Shown: positions 52,853 to 63,030, counted from the stretch's first letter. The stretch: 64,000 nt of DNA from Oegoconia quadripuncta (GCA_949316235.1 OX438741.1:42638567-42702566); one strand, 5' to 3'. The notes: generated by a model not told the origin, from the letters alone. Numbers and translations: made by a program.

Positions 52853-53130
52853 CGAACAGTTCAAACGCTTTATAAGGCGAAACTATGCTCTAAATGCAAC
52901 CAGTACTGATTCTTGATTGTTCAATCCAATCATTACTCCATTCATTTTATAAATAAAAACAATCAAATACCTTCAATGAAACGTAATTTGTTAAAGTTTT
53001 CCTACCAAGAGGGTCGTGATCTGTAGCTTGTGCAAAATCTCTTTTATCATAAGAAATGCAATAGTAATGCGTACGCAATTTTACTTTATTTCAAAATGTA
53101 TCCAATAATACTCGTACTGAAAGAGTGAAC

Positions 53131-53228
53131 TCAATCTTCAAGAATGTGAATGGGCATCTACTAAGATCGCGTGCTTCATCTTCGAACACATTGTCACTTT
53201 CCATCAGGTGAGATTGTGGACAATCGGG
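53131..53228 (+). mobile_element. CR1-like LINE 3' end fragment, decayed
   Basis: CTAAGATCGCGTGCTTCATC and TTTCCATCAGGTGAGATTGT. Confidence 0.65.
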
Positions 53229-53560
53229 TATCTTTAAAATTTTTAAAAATGATGATAATAAGACATTATAAGATAGATGAATACGGGATAAGTACAAATT
53301 CAAATTAGACGGATTAGACTGTTCAAATTCAGATTATACGGAAGAAATACAAATGTCTCAAGTATCACTCTATAAGTTTTTCTGTCTTGGGATAGTTTTA
53401 TTAGTACGAGCCTTCTTTAATATCTTGTTACACTTATATACAGCTTATATTTATGTGTGTGTGTGTGGAAAATAAATGGTATTAAATTTAATAACATAAG
53501 TATAACAAACATATATACCTACTTCGTTGTTTACATAAATAGTGATGGAAGAAATATACC
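53229..53560. other. Gene-free stretch, nothing identified
   Basis: AT-rich, short TGTG tract at 53455-53466. Confidence 0.35.
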
Positions 53561-53562
53561 GA

Positions 53563-53656
53563 CATATACCGGATGAGTTCCTTTACCGTAAGGAAAAAAA
53601 TAGGGCATATTAGGTAAGTGAAATAGAAGTTATTGGCATAGGTAGTTTATTTTTTA
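53563..53656 (+). mobile_element. Single arm of TACCGG MITE family
   Basis: TATACCGGATGAGTTCCTTT and TAGAAGTTATTGGCATAGGT. Confidence 0.6.
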
Positions 53657-53676
53657 TTTATTTTTTCAAAATCATT

Positions 53677-53760
53677 GTACAATGATTTTGAAAAAAAATG
53701 TATTCTTTATTGCACAAGTATACTTTATTGTTGTGCAATAAAGTATACTTGTGCAATAAA
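53677..53760. repeat. Two perfect hairpins in a row
   Basis: 53677-53702 is a perfect 26-bp palindrome around TGTACA. 53708-53764 has 26-bp arms (CTTTATTGCACAAGTATACT... and its exact complement) with a 5-base loop. The second looks like two LINE ends (GTGCAATAAAG) placed tail to tail. Confidence 0.8.
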
Positions 53761-53764
53761 GCAA

Positions 53765-53980
53765 TTTGGGAGGTCCGGGTTCGATTCCCAGGCAGGCCAT
53801 GTACCTATGAGTTATTAAATGTAATTACTATGTGCATTTATCCGACTGCTCTTAAACGGCGAAGGAAAACATCGTGAGGAAACCTGCATGCCGGAGAAAT
53901 AAATTCAAAGGCATGTGAAGTCCCCAACCCCTGATGATGATGTATGTCCGTTCCTTTGGCGCATTCTTTAGCCTAAACGG
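53765..53980 (+). mobile_element. SINE-like element with B box (family 4)
   Basis: GGGAGGTCCGGGTTCGATTC with GGTTCGATTCC, then GGCGAAGGAAAACATCGTGA and GGAAACCTGCATGCC, which occur widely in lepidopteran genomes. Confidence 0.5.
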
Positions 53981-54075
53981 CTTAACTGATGTAGTTAAAT
54001 TCGTCTTGTTATCGTGGTCAAATTATCAACATAGGGTCCGCAAAACAGAGAATATGCTGTCGGGTTATTATGGTT
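53940..54075 (-). repeat. Repeat family P copy
   Basis: GTCCGTTCCTTTGGCGCAT to ATGCTGTCGGGTT on plus; reverse of 19203-19390. Confidence 0.55.
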
Positions 54076-54083
54076 TTTAAATA

Positions 54084-54477
54084 TTAGGTACCTATGAAAT
54101 TGGCGTTTTGTATGAAGAATTTCATTAAAACTGTTTTCTCCATACAAACATTTTTGATTTTTTTTTGGGAACGGCAAATCCAAATTTAGTTAAACTTTGT
54201 GTGTATTATCGGATAACATAAGTTAAATATAGGCAGCGTTAATTTTTTAAAGTTTCTGCGCATCTAAGAAATAATATGGGAAGCTCATGAAAAGAGCTGT
54301 GTTCAATTTTTTTTTATTATGTGATTTAGCTCAGACATTCAAAACTATTTCATGTGAAACCTTGAAAATATTCCAAATAAAAAAAAAACAAATTTGGAAA
54401 TAGCTATAGAAACGTAGGAATTGGTACATTATGATTAACGAAGAAAAAAATCTCCAATTTCATAAGTAAAGATCTAA
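54084..54477 (+). mobile_element. TIR element of about 395 bp (same family as 2393)
   Basis: Ends TTAGGTACCTATGAAATTGG and CCAATTTCATAAGTAAAGAT; body as in 16661-17080. Confidence 0.7.
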
Positions 54478-54934
54478 TACTTAAATAATTATTATGTTTC
54501 ATATAATCAGCTCTTTATATTTTAATTTTGAGTCACGCCTATATACTTAAATAAAATCTACTTATGCCATATAGCTATGATTCAAAATGAGATGGAATGC
54601 TACATAACTGCCACTGATAGTAATCAACATTATTCGTCTAAAAAATATCTTACAATCATGAATCCAACCTAGGTTATTCGTAAGCCTATAATTTAATACT
54701 CATAATATCTAATTTCTGTGCCGAGTTATTCTAAAATATACGGCCTGATTGCGTCGATTTCGTAACCTCACTAAGCCCTTTATATAAGCAATAACTAATA
54801 CTAACAATACCTAGATTCCAGTTTCTAGTGTCCAAGGCTAGAAATAATCTAGTCTATTCGACCGCGCCCTCAGTACAACCGCTGTTATGAAACATTTTGT
54901 TTTCCTGATTCGGTCGATATATAATGTTACTAGC
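54478..54934. other. Gene-free stretch, nothing identified
   Basis: No repeat family recognised. Confidence 0.4.
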
Positions 54935-55097
54935 TTTCCGCCCGCGACTTCGTCCGCGTGGAAGATTTTATCAAAAACGGGTTCAGCAAAAAAAAAATCC
55001 TAATCTGTCTACCCACCAAATTTCTTCCAAATCCGTGAAGAGGTAACAAACATACAGACATACACACAAACTTTCACATTTATAATATTATTTGAGA
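54935..55097 (-). mobile_element. Lep1-type Helitron
   Basis: ACTAGCTTTCCGCCCGCGAC at the 3' end with the usual blocks; ends TTTATAATATTATTTGAG. Confidence 0.75.
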
Positions 55098-55304
55098 TGA
55101 TAACAATAATCTTTATTTGCCAAGAAAACAGTGAAAATTAAAATGTAAAATGATTTTGTAATTATGACAAAAAATTCTGTAAAGCATATGGTCACTGGGT
55201 ACCAGCTGCCGTTGATTTTCAGCCGCATCCTGCAGTTAGGTACAGTCCACCACACGTTGTCCAAGCAATCATTGTAAATTGAAACATTTTAATCGATCGA
55301 TAGT

Positions 55305-55655
55305 GGGATTGCAATACACTTTTTCAATAAGGTTCCAGTTGATATACAAAATCAAATAAAACAGAAACTTATTAACAAAGCATATTATAAAATATCAGAC
55401 TATTTAGATGATAATCATCCGTGGACATAATCACATCGTTCGCATGTCAGGCTATTTCACAATTAATAATGAAATATAAAAACCTTTATGTAAAATCAAA
55501 GTCTGATTTTAAAAGAGCAAACCTTCGAGTTTCTTGCTTGTTCTTCTCAGGGAAAATTGCATTTTGAACAAGCAGTAGCTGAAAAAATGGAAAATTGACT
55601 ATTTTAAGTGTACTCTGTGTACCTACAAAATAAAGCATTTTTGACTTTGACACAA
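55305..55655 (+). pseudogene. LINE family E ORF2 end and 3' UTR
   Basis: FNKVPVDIQNQ, a deletion, then KISDYLDDNHPWT and the CTACAAAATAAAGC end. Confidence 0.68.
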
Positions 55656-55675
55656 AAATGTCGTCTGGTAGGCCG

Positions 55676-56023
55676 TATATACATCTCCTATACTGAATGA
55701 GTTTTTTTATCGTAAGGAAAAAATAGGGCATATTCGGTGAATAAAATAGAAGGTATTGGCATGGTTAGTTTAATTTTCTTTTTCAAAACTATCATCGTTG
55801 TAGCCTATTCCACATAATTACATCATTAAATTAAATAAATAAAGAAAATTTTGAAGAATATATGAGTTCTAAATAAATTTCGCATGATAGGAACCCCAGA
55901 AATTTCACCAGTCGCATATCATTTTACAAAAGGCGCGTGCGTGTTTGAAAAAAAAAATTAACTATGCCAATAACTTATATTTTACTTACGGTAAACAAAC
56001 TCATCCGGTATACTAATGAACTC
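55676..56023. mobile_element. TACCGG MITE, full length, about 350 bp
   Basis: Both arms present: AAATAGGGCATATTCGGTGA with TATTGGCATGGTTAGTTT on the left, and AACTATGCCAATAACTTAT with AACTCATCCGGTATA on the right. The interior is not coding. Confidence 0.7.
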
Positions 56024-56069
56024 AAATGACACACGTAAAATAAACAGTTACTGAGTAAACTTTTACGAA

Positions 56070-56352
56070 ACTTCGGACTACTAGGCGCGGGGAGGGATTC
56101 CACCCGTATGTAGTTAACATACCGAACATTCGCACTAAGCGGTTCGACTCTTCATTCATAATGCGAACAGCCAAGGCATGGAACTCCCTTCCAGAGTCAG
56201 TCTTTCCTGAATCCTACAACCTTGGGATCTTCAAGAGCAGGGTGAATAGGCATCTACTGAGATCGCGTGCTTCATCTTCGGCCACATCGTCGTCGTCGTC
56301 ACCTCCCATTAGGTGAGATTGTGGTCAAACGCGTATCCAGTAAACCATAAAA
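56070..56352 (+). mobile_element. CR1-like LINE 3' fragment
   Basis: GGGGAGGGATTCCACCCGTA, CAGCCAAGGCATGGAACTCC, a CGTCGTCGTCGTC expansion at 56287-56299, and the CATAAAAAA end. Confidence 0.78.
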
Positions 56353-56984
56353 AAAAGAACCTATATTAGGAATGTACACATTAAATAAATCACTCTCATA
56401 TTGGGTACTCAACAGCGAAATACATTACGAGTTATAATATTGTCTCTTTTTAATGCAATATAACATTACATGTAAATAAATAAAAATTATTTTATTCAAG
56501 TTGCTCAGCTTTTTCTCCGGGTTTGCTCGTTTTAGCGGCCCTGTAGGAAGCATGACAAACAGAAGCGTGTGATTGCAATGGATCACGAGCGGTCTGTATC
56601 TACCAAGTACCTCGCGGTTACGACACGATGTGGGAACTGAACATTGTGAGATGTGTATACTTAGTGTAAATTAAGTATGAACTTTCCGGGAGATTATCGT
56701 GAGATGCGCTATGTTGTCATACTAAATTAGGAAGGGTTCCAGCGTCGCCACTTTTAAACCCCGAGAAAAACCGACTGATAATATGCTTGTCACTAATTTT
56801 CGACAATGCAGAAATAGCTGTTTTCGACGCGGTCTTAAAGAAACTGTGAAGAAACAACGTATTCATATCTTTGAAGTTCCAGAGTCATATTGACTCGATT
56901 GCTCGTATTTACCGTCTTTTGGAAAATAAAAGTATTTTCGACCATGATAAGCCAGATAATCAAATACGTCAAAACCTTAACATA
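56353..56984. other. Gene-free stretch, nothing identified
   Basis: No repeat family or credible frame recognised. Confidence 0.4.
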
Positions 56985-57102
56985 CCTTATTGCCTGTTGC
57001 CTGCGGCTTTGTTTCATCAAGATCGGTTCAACAAAAAAGTAGTCTATATGTTAATCCAGATCCTGATCTGTCTACCCACCAAATACCACCAAAACATACC
57101 TA

Positions 57103-57153
<51 letters not shown>

Positions 57154-57278
57154 ACACACACGCACACACACACACACACACACACGCGCACACGCACACG
57201 CACGCACACACGCACACGCACGCACACACACACACACATAGACAAACTTTCGCATTTATAATATTCATTGGGATACTG
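56985..57278 (-). mobile_element. Lep1-type Helitron with (CA)n expansion
   Basis: TTGCCTGTTGCCTGCGGC, AAGATCGGTTCAACAAAAAA, then CCACCAAA, the CA tract (57100-57237), and CAAACTTTCGCATTTATAAT with TTGGGATA at the 5' terminus. Confidence 0.72.
57100..57237. repeat. (CA)n microsatellite with CG interruptions
   Basis: About 138 bases of CA, interrupted by CACC and CGCA units; long open frames over it are periodicity artefacts. Confidence 0.95.
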
Positions 57279-57615
57279 TTAATACTTATGTTCGGTCTGT
57301 TTCTAGTATTGTAAGTATATGGTATAATCGAAATATTTATGTGAAGTATAACCTAACCATTTTCATTGAAATGGAAAAAAGATGATGATCATTCCCATAT
57401 CCGGGAACGCAGCTATAGTTAATTGCATGCGCAATGGGCATGCGCGGCTCACACGTCCGATGTCACAACGAGGTGGCGGGATCAATCCGAGCGTGCTTCC
57501 CGCCTGTCGTAACCGTCTCGCTTCTGTCGTTGCTTAGGCAGTGTTTTATGACGCCATTGTTGAATATTGCTTTTTGATTTGTCTTGGGAACTTGGAATAA
57601 AGTTAAATATACAGT
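57279..57615. other. Gene-free stretch, nothing identified
   Basis: No repeat family recognised. Confidence 0.35.
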
Positions 57616-57618
57616 GTA

Positions 57619-58310
57619 ATTGGTATACGGCTGTGAGACGTAGACATTAATACAAAGGAATAGGGAAAGGTTAGAGACATTCGAGATGTGGTGCTGGAAA
57701 CAAATGGAAGGAATAAGCTGGACAGAGAAGAGAACAAATGAAGAGGTGTCAATTTTTTTTTTATGATTGACTGGATTCGCGTTTGACCACAATCTCACCT
57801 GATGGAAAGTGACGATGTGGTCGAAGATGAAGCACGCGATCCCAGTAAATGCCTATTTACTCTGCTCTTGAAGATCCCAAGGTTGTAGGATTCAGGAAAG
57901 ACTGACGCCGGAAGGGAGTTCCATGCCTTGGCTGTTCGGATGATGAATGAAGAATCGAACTTCTTAGTGCGAATGTTCGGTATATTAACTATATACGGGT
58001 GGAATCCCTCCCCACGCCTAATGGTCCGAATGGTGGTCAATGATGGTAAAGGAGAAGAGATGCTTGGCCACAGTTGAGAACCGAAGAGGAAAGCTGATAG
58101 GTCACCTAATACGACACAACATTTTTTTGAAATCCATAATTGAGGGAAAGATTGAAGGAAAGGGAGGAAGGGGAAGACCTAGGCGCAATTACTTTGACCA
58201 AGTGAAAGAAGAGGTGAATGTCGTGTCGTACCAAGAGGTTAAATCGAGAACGGAAAGTAGAGAGACGTGGTCAATACTCCACCGACAAGAGCATAGCTCT
58301 TAAATTGAAG
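57619..58310 (+). pseudogene. RTE-like LINE ORF2 C-terminus split by CR1
   Basis: 5' part WCWKQMEGISWTEKRTNEE (to 57747), 3' part VKEKRCLATVENRRGKLIG, HLIRHNIFLKSIIEGKIEGK, GRGRPRRNYFDQVKEE, VVSYQEVKSRTESRETWSIL to a stop at 58303. The CR1 end at 57750-58030 lies between them. Confidence 0.8.
57750..58030 (-). mobile_element. CR1-like LINE 3' fragment inside RTE
   Basis: TATGATTGACTGGATTCGCG end on plus; open over PNIRTKKFDSSFIIRTAKA on minus. GTCAAT flanks both sides, approximating a target duplication of GGTG(G)TCAAT. Confidence 0.82.
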
Positions 58311-58722
58311 AACAAAAGAAATGTAATTGGAAAAATATTCCTATCAAGATGTGATAAGAGCAGTCGTAAACGGTTACTATTTTTTGCTTATATGTTTTTT
58401 CTATGAAGGAATCACTAGGTACATGCGGACACCAAAGCCTTTTGCACGTTGCCATTTACCAATCTATATAACTAATAAACTTATAATATTATAAACTATT
58501 GCCTCCCGCGGCGTTACGTTCCAATTAATTGTTTTCTTTGTTATGTTACAAAAGTCGCGATATAAAAATTTAACGGAGAAAATAGTTTATTGGAACGTAA
58601 CGAAAGGGTTATGTTGCGTATTGATTTCTCAAGGCGCAGGGTTTGTCATCATTAAGAAAACATGACCGACTATTTAACGTGACCTCCGAGGCACGTAAAC
58701 ACTCGTATTCAATGCCACTGAA
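58311..58722. other. Gene-free stretch with a small inverted repeat
   Basis: CGTTACGTTCCAAT (58512) and its complement ATTGGAACGTAACG (58591) could form a hairpin about 92 bp across; otherwise unrecognised. Confidence 0.4.
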
Positions 58723-59055
58723 TTTTTTTTTTATCCACAATTGGTTAGGACTTGACCTCAATCACACCTGATGTTAAGTGAAGATGAGGCCGAAGGTGGT
58801 AGCGCACTGACCCGGAAACCCCATCTTATTTGGGGGACTGGCTATCTTATCTCTGACAACCGAAACACAACAATACTATTAACATTGCTGTTTGGCGGTA
58901 GTTTTAGATAAGATGGTGGTAGCTAGCCAGGCGGACATTTAATATGCCCGACCACCAACAAAACCGAGTACTAAATATATACCCCGCTGGGGATCGAACC
59001 CGCGACCTCCGAATCGTAGACCCAATATTGTTAACATTGAGCCACGGAGGCGGTT
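58723..59055 (-). mobile_element. SINE-1, full length
   Basis: Tail TTTATCCACAATTGGTTAGG, TGGGGATCGAACCCGCGA, GAGCCACGGAGGCGG. Confidence 0.82.
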
Positions 59056-59690
59056 AAAATATTTTGCACATTTGTCACGCTTCTATTTGTCCATAAAACA
59101 TAATATTCGGTCAAATTTTGGTGTCAAATCAATATACAAGCAAATTAAAAATAATAACATACATTCAAATGTACTAGATATCTAAAAATTCAGCTACGCT
59201 ATAGAAAAGTAGTGGTCACCCATCCAAGGACATTGCTTTCCTTCGCCAATCGAAAACGAATAGCTAATGCGAATGCGCCACAAGTGCTTCCATAATTACC
59301 ATACCACAACACATACACAAGAAATAAGATACTCGGTATATTTGAAGGGCACGAAAATAGACCCCTGTATGCGTAGATTTCATCGCAACATACAGACAAG
59401 TGACATTTTCATTACGTACACAGCAATTTAGTTTTATGTTTGCATTGTTGACGGACAAGGTCACGCACGCACATTAAAACTTCAGATTTGATAATTATAT
59501 TTGAATTAAAATCGTGATTAAAATTCATAATGTTTATTCATAATGACTGACAGACATGTTATTTGCTGCAAGGGCGGGTCTAGCCGCCGAATCAGGGTGG
59601 TCACACGGTTGGATGAGGCCCTAGTCAAAGTATAGTTTCCTTTTTTAATATGTAAATTGTTTCTGTAAATGAAAAGTTCATCGTCATGCA
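59056..59690. other. Gene-free stretch, nothing identified
   Basis: No repeat family recognised until an RTE-type tail scrap at 59685-59760 (AGGACCTCCACTGTTGAACA). Confidence 0.4.
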
Positions 59691-59779
59691 GCCACAGGAC
59701 CTCCACTGTTGAACATAGGCCTCCCATAGATTTCCATATTGACCTGTTGGAAGCGGCCTAAAATTTGGCATCAATTTTA

Positions 59780-60595
59780 TCAAATCAAACCATTTTTATT
59801 TCGGACAAATAAATCCATAAGTGTTAGTTACAAGTAAAATTAATTGAAAGTTGTGTTAATAGGACTATAACTAGAGAACACTAAAACCGACGAGGCTCTG
59901 CAACAACAGCAGCATGCAGCCCCATCCACCGCGCCCACAGCGGCGAGTACCAGCGCTGGGCTAACACGCTCAAGACGCCTTTCGTGCTGGCACGAACACG
60001 ATTTAGTAGAGAAGCGCTACGCTAACATGTTAGACGCACTGCAGTGTCGTGGCAGTCCAAACAGCATCCTGGGGCCCGCAGTCTCGACATAGATAGCAAC
60101 CGATTTCGGTCGTTAACTCCTAACGATCTTATTCTAAATGTTATAGTGTTCACAATCATATCGGTTTTTGTTGGAAGCCTGAATCGTAGTTTCAATGGAA
60201 ACCAATATTTTGTTTGATACTAAAGCCTCTAATTCTCCAATTAAAATAACATTGTTAGGACTTAGCGACCGAATTCGATATCATAACGATCGCTATCTAT
60301 GTCGAGACTGCAGGCCGAACGCGTTATTGTACTGGACGCGCAGCGCGCTGTATGCCCGCTGAGTGTAGCTGACCCACAGACTGCACGTGTAAAACGTTTG
60401 ACAATAGGCTCTAAATAGTTTCAATTTGACCGGTCTACTACAGCGTACAAATCTGCGAGCCAACATATTACAGCGCACACACAGCGCCCTGCGTTCCCTC
60501 TCAATATCCACATCATCAGATGACGTATCGGTGACCCAGTGGCCCAGGTTATTGGCCCATTATAATAGCGAGTATATCTTGTTAGTAGTAGAGGC
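59780..60595 (-). pseudogene. LINE ORF2 C-terminal region split by a MITE
   Basis: On minus: LGHWVTDTSSDDVDIERERR, LCVRCNMLARRFVRCSRPVK, LFRAYCQTFYTCSLWVSYTQ, RAYSALRVQYNNAF, then the MITE at 60073-60316, then RMLFGLPRHCSASNMLA, a stop, and a decayed C-terminus rich in CR residues. 3' UTR GAAATAAAAATGGTTTGATT ends near 59780. Confidence 0.78.
60073..60316. mobile_element. TIR MITE, 244 bp, in LINE
   Basis: Ends GGCCCGCAGTCTCGACATAG and, reversed, GGCCTGCAGTCTCGACATAG; inner CCGATTTCGGTCG / CGACCGAATTCG words also match. Joining the flanks restores the LINE reading NAF-RML. Confidence 0.78.
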
Positions 60596-60596
60596 G

Positions 60597-60820
60597 TAGA
60601 AGGTTCGTCCTTCGGTTTGCCGACGACATTGTAGTCATGGCAGAATCGATGCAAGACCTCAGCACTATGGTCAAGGACGTCAACCGAGTATATAAACAAG
60701 TGGGCCATTGGATGGACATGGACAAAAGCAAAAGTGTGAAAGAAGACGTAGTGACAAAGATTGAAAAAGATATGCTGAGATGGTTTGGACATTTGACGAA
60801 CGATTGGTGTAGTTGACAGT
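60597..60820 (+). pseudogene. RTE-like LINE deletion derivative
   Basis: RFADDIVVMAESMQDLSTMV, DVNRVYKQVGHWMDMDKSK, then directly KEDVVTKIEKDMLRWFGHL and a stop. FADD is the RT catalytic box; the segment between the palm and the C-terminal region is absent, with the frame kept. Confidence 0.7.
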
Positions 60821-60824
60821 GATA

Positions 60825-61135
60825 ATATTATACCTTTTCGTCACAGTACATCTTTGAAAATCTAATATATGTCAAAAAAAAAATATAGCATCATTTAGGA
60901 AAAACAGTGATAAACATGATGTCAATACAAGAAAGAAAGATAAACTGGCAAGTCACATAAGTCGCCTCCGCAAAGTCAGTAATTCATTCAAAGGGTTATG
61001 TATGTATACGCTTTTTCAATAAGGTTCCTGTTGATATACAAAATCTTCCTTTCAATAAATTTAAAGATACTATAAAACAGAAGCTTATTAAGAAAGCATA
61101 TTATAAAATATCAGATTATTTAGATGATAAACATG
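60825..61135 (+). pseudogene. LINE family E ORF2 end, 3' truncated
   Basis: NKVPVDIQNLPFNKFKDTIK, KAYYKISDYLDDKH, then cut 145 bp before the first Rabconnectin exon here. Confidence 0.7.
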
Positions 61136-61279
61136 TTTGGTGTCCTTTTTAAATGCAGTCGATTTTTTATATTTTTAAATACTTATGAGTAAAATCAAAG
61201 TTGTTTTCTAACAACTATGAAGTCATTTGTCTTTAATTAACATCGTTTATACTATACAATCTGTATCCTCTTGTTCCAG

Positions 61280-61449
61280 ATGAATCGACCCAGGGCTCCA
61301 AACGCCAGCGTCCGAAAGATGTCACCTTGGCCGAGCCTCCGCACACAATGGAGATTGCCCAGATCCTCATCTCGCTTCTCCACGCGTGGGGCCTCGACCC
61401 CGACCTGGACAGGGTCTGCGAGTCCAAGCTGGGGCTGCTTAGGCCTATG
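61280..61449 (+). CDS. Rbcn-3B: WDR7 / Rabconnectin-3 beta, internal exon A
   Basis: Part of a large WD-repeat protein that, with Rabconnectin-3 alpha (DMXL/Rbcn-3A), promotes V-ATPase assembly and acidification of endosomes and synaptic vesicles; in Drosophila it affects Notch signalling. The exon reads ESTQGSKRQRPKDVTLAEPP, HTMEIAQILISLLHAWGLDP, DLDRVCESKLGLLRPM. Acceptor TTGTTCCAG ends at 61279; donor GTAAGT starts at 61450. It enters with two bases of a split codon and leaves at a codon end. The three exons together cover about 160 residues of the central region, between the N- and C-terminal WD40 blocks, by my recollection of the family. Upstream and downstream exons are outside the window or unseen. 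Assignment rests on sequence memory of WDR7. Confidence 0.8.
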
Positions 61450-62267
61450 GTAAGTAATAAAAACAATCTATGTGTTATCGGCAATCTGTATAATCCAGTA
61501 TTCTATACAATAACTCCTAATTCTATAATAATAATTCTATATTCTATTCTACAATTCCTAATACTAATTCCATAGAACGGGTATAACATTTAGGATATTT
61601 ATAAAAATTAAAAAAAAAAAAAATACGCGCCGAATACAGAACCTCCTCCTTTTTTGAAGTCGTTTAAAAATATAATTTATTCCACACTTTACCTAGGCAT
61701 TCTGTAGAATACGCATGAACAGCCGGCAAAGTTGTTCGGAATTGTAACACAAAGAAACGGATTACTAATTTTTGGTCAAAAAACGTTTCCCAAAGTATCA
61801 CATGCCAAAGTATGTTTCCCAAATTTTCATTTGGCAAAAAAATATTTGGCACAACAACTTTTCGCAATTTTACAGTTAGCAATACCTTAGCTTAGCATTT
61901 TCGGCAATTTATTGTTTAACAAATAATTACATGCAATGTTTCATTTTACCAAGTATTATGTAGTCAAATATGGTTTGGCATAACATGCTCTTCCCAAAAT
62001 TATATTGTTATTATACAAATCGCGCCTTGCCGGCCGTTGCCGATGCACGCTCGCTTCGCTCGCTCGGGTCGCGCTCTGTTGGGGTCACAGTTCTAACCTA
62101 ACCTAACTTTTCTAGCAGTTCTAATCTAGCCTACGTAACATTGCACTTACATATTGTACTTAACTATTGTACTTACTTGTTTATTCTGTTTGTGTGAAGT
62201 GACAATTTAATAATAATAATGATTTTTCTAACAAACGAATCTTGCGAAGTGTTCTTCACCGATTCTG
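61450..62267. other. Rbcn-3B intron, first part
   Basis: CCTCCTCCTTTTTTGAAGTC at 61640 is a common arthropod repeat end. 61740-61990 is a word-periodic segment (TTTGGCA, TTCCCAAA, GCAAT). 62040-62115 has a GC-rich core CGCTCGCTTCGCTCGCTC and CTAACCTAACCTAAC, the same two words as at 47030-47090. Confidence 0.55.
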
Positions 62268-62363
62268 ATGAAATTAAACTACCTATGCCAATACCTTCTA
62301 TTTCACTTACCTAATATGCCCTATTTTTTTTCCTTACGGTAAAAAAACTCATCCGGTATATTC
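62268..62363 (-). mobile_element. Single arm of TACCGG MITE in intron
   Basis: CTATGCCAATACCTTCTATT to CTCATCCGGTATA. Confidence 0.6.
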
Positions 62364-62751
62364 AGGTGGCAATATTCATGCACAGTCTTTTCATATAAAT
62401 TATAATCATAGGTTAAGCAGTCTCTGCGTACGAGAATGAGGATTCCAGCAACACGTGACGTCAGAATGCTCACTTAAAATATTGAATAACTCTTACTACA
62501 ATGGGGCTATTTCCCTTCTGGGCACTATTTGGCCCTATGTCAGCTCAGTTTTTTGACACTGTCAAAATAGCTGAGTTCCACTTTATATAGCCTCCTGGTA
62601 CAAGTATCTTAAATACTTAAAAGGTTGGTCTTAACCTCTGACTTCATTTGATGTGCGACTGTAATTTGATAATAAAGATTTTTGTATTTTTTGTACATTA
62701 ATACTTTATTGTGGTTTAATTACGTATGTAATAACTTGGAAATTCTGGATA
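62364..62751. other. Rbcn-3B intron, second part
   Basis: No repeat family recognised. Confidence 0.35.
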
Positions 62752-62832
62752 AGCGCACTCCCACCTTCGGCCTCATCGTCACTTAGCATCAGGTTTGATT
62801 GAGGACAAGCACTAACCCGTGCGTATAAAAAA
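62752..62832 (+). mobile_element. SINE-1 tail fragment next to exon B
   Basis: CACCTTCGGCCTCATCGTCA, GATTGAGGACAAGCACTAAC, then a short A-run. Confidence 0.7.
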
Positions 62833-62866
62833 CTGCTTAAATATAACATTGGTACCTCCTCTTCAG

Positions 62867-63030
62867 GTGCCAGTATGTTTCGGTGTGGTTTCCCGCCATG
62901 GCCATATGGCTGTGCAGCTGCCGACGCGGCTCGGGGGATGGGCGGAGGCCTGTGCCGCCGCCCCCGACGACCCGCTCCTCATCACCTCGCAGCTGCACCC
63001 CGACCTTCTACGCCAGGAGAAACTCACCAG
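62867..63030 (+). CDS. Rbcn-3B: WDR7 / Rabconnectin-3 beta, internal exon B
   Basis: Joins exon A in frame: VPVCFGVVSRHGHMAVQLPT, GGWAEACAAAPDDPLLITSQ, LHPDLLRQEKLTR. Acceptor CCTCTTCAG ends at 62866; donor GTACAC at 63031, with AG of the last Arg codon before it. The preceding intron (61450-62866, 1,417 bp) carries repeats, the last of which ends 34 bp before this exon. Confidence 0.82.

Noticed and set aside
56871..57314. 147-codon open frame rich in Thr-His
   Set aside because: Translation of the CA microsatellite and Helitron sequence.
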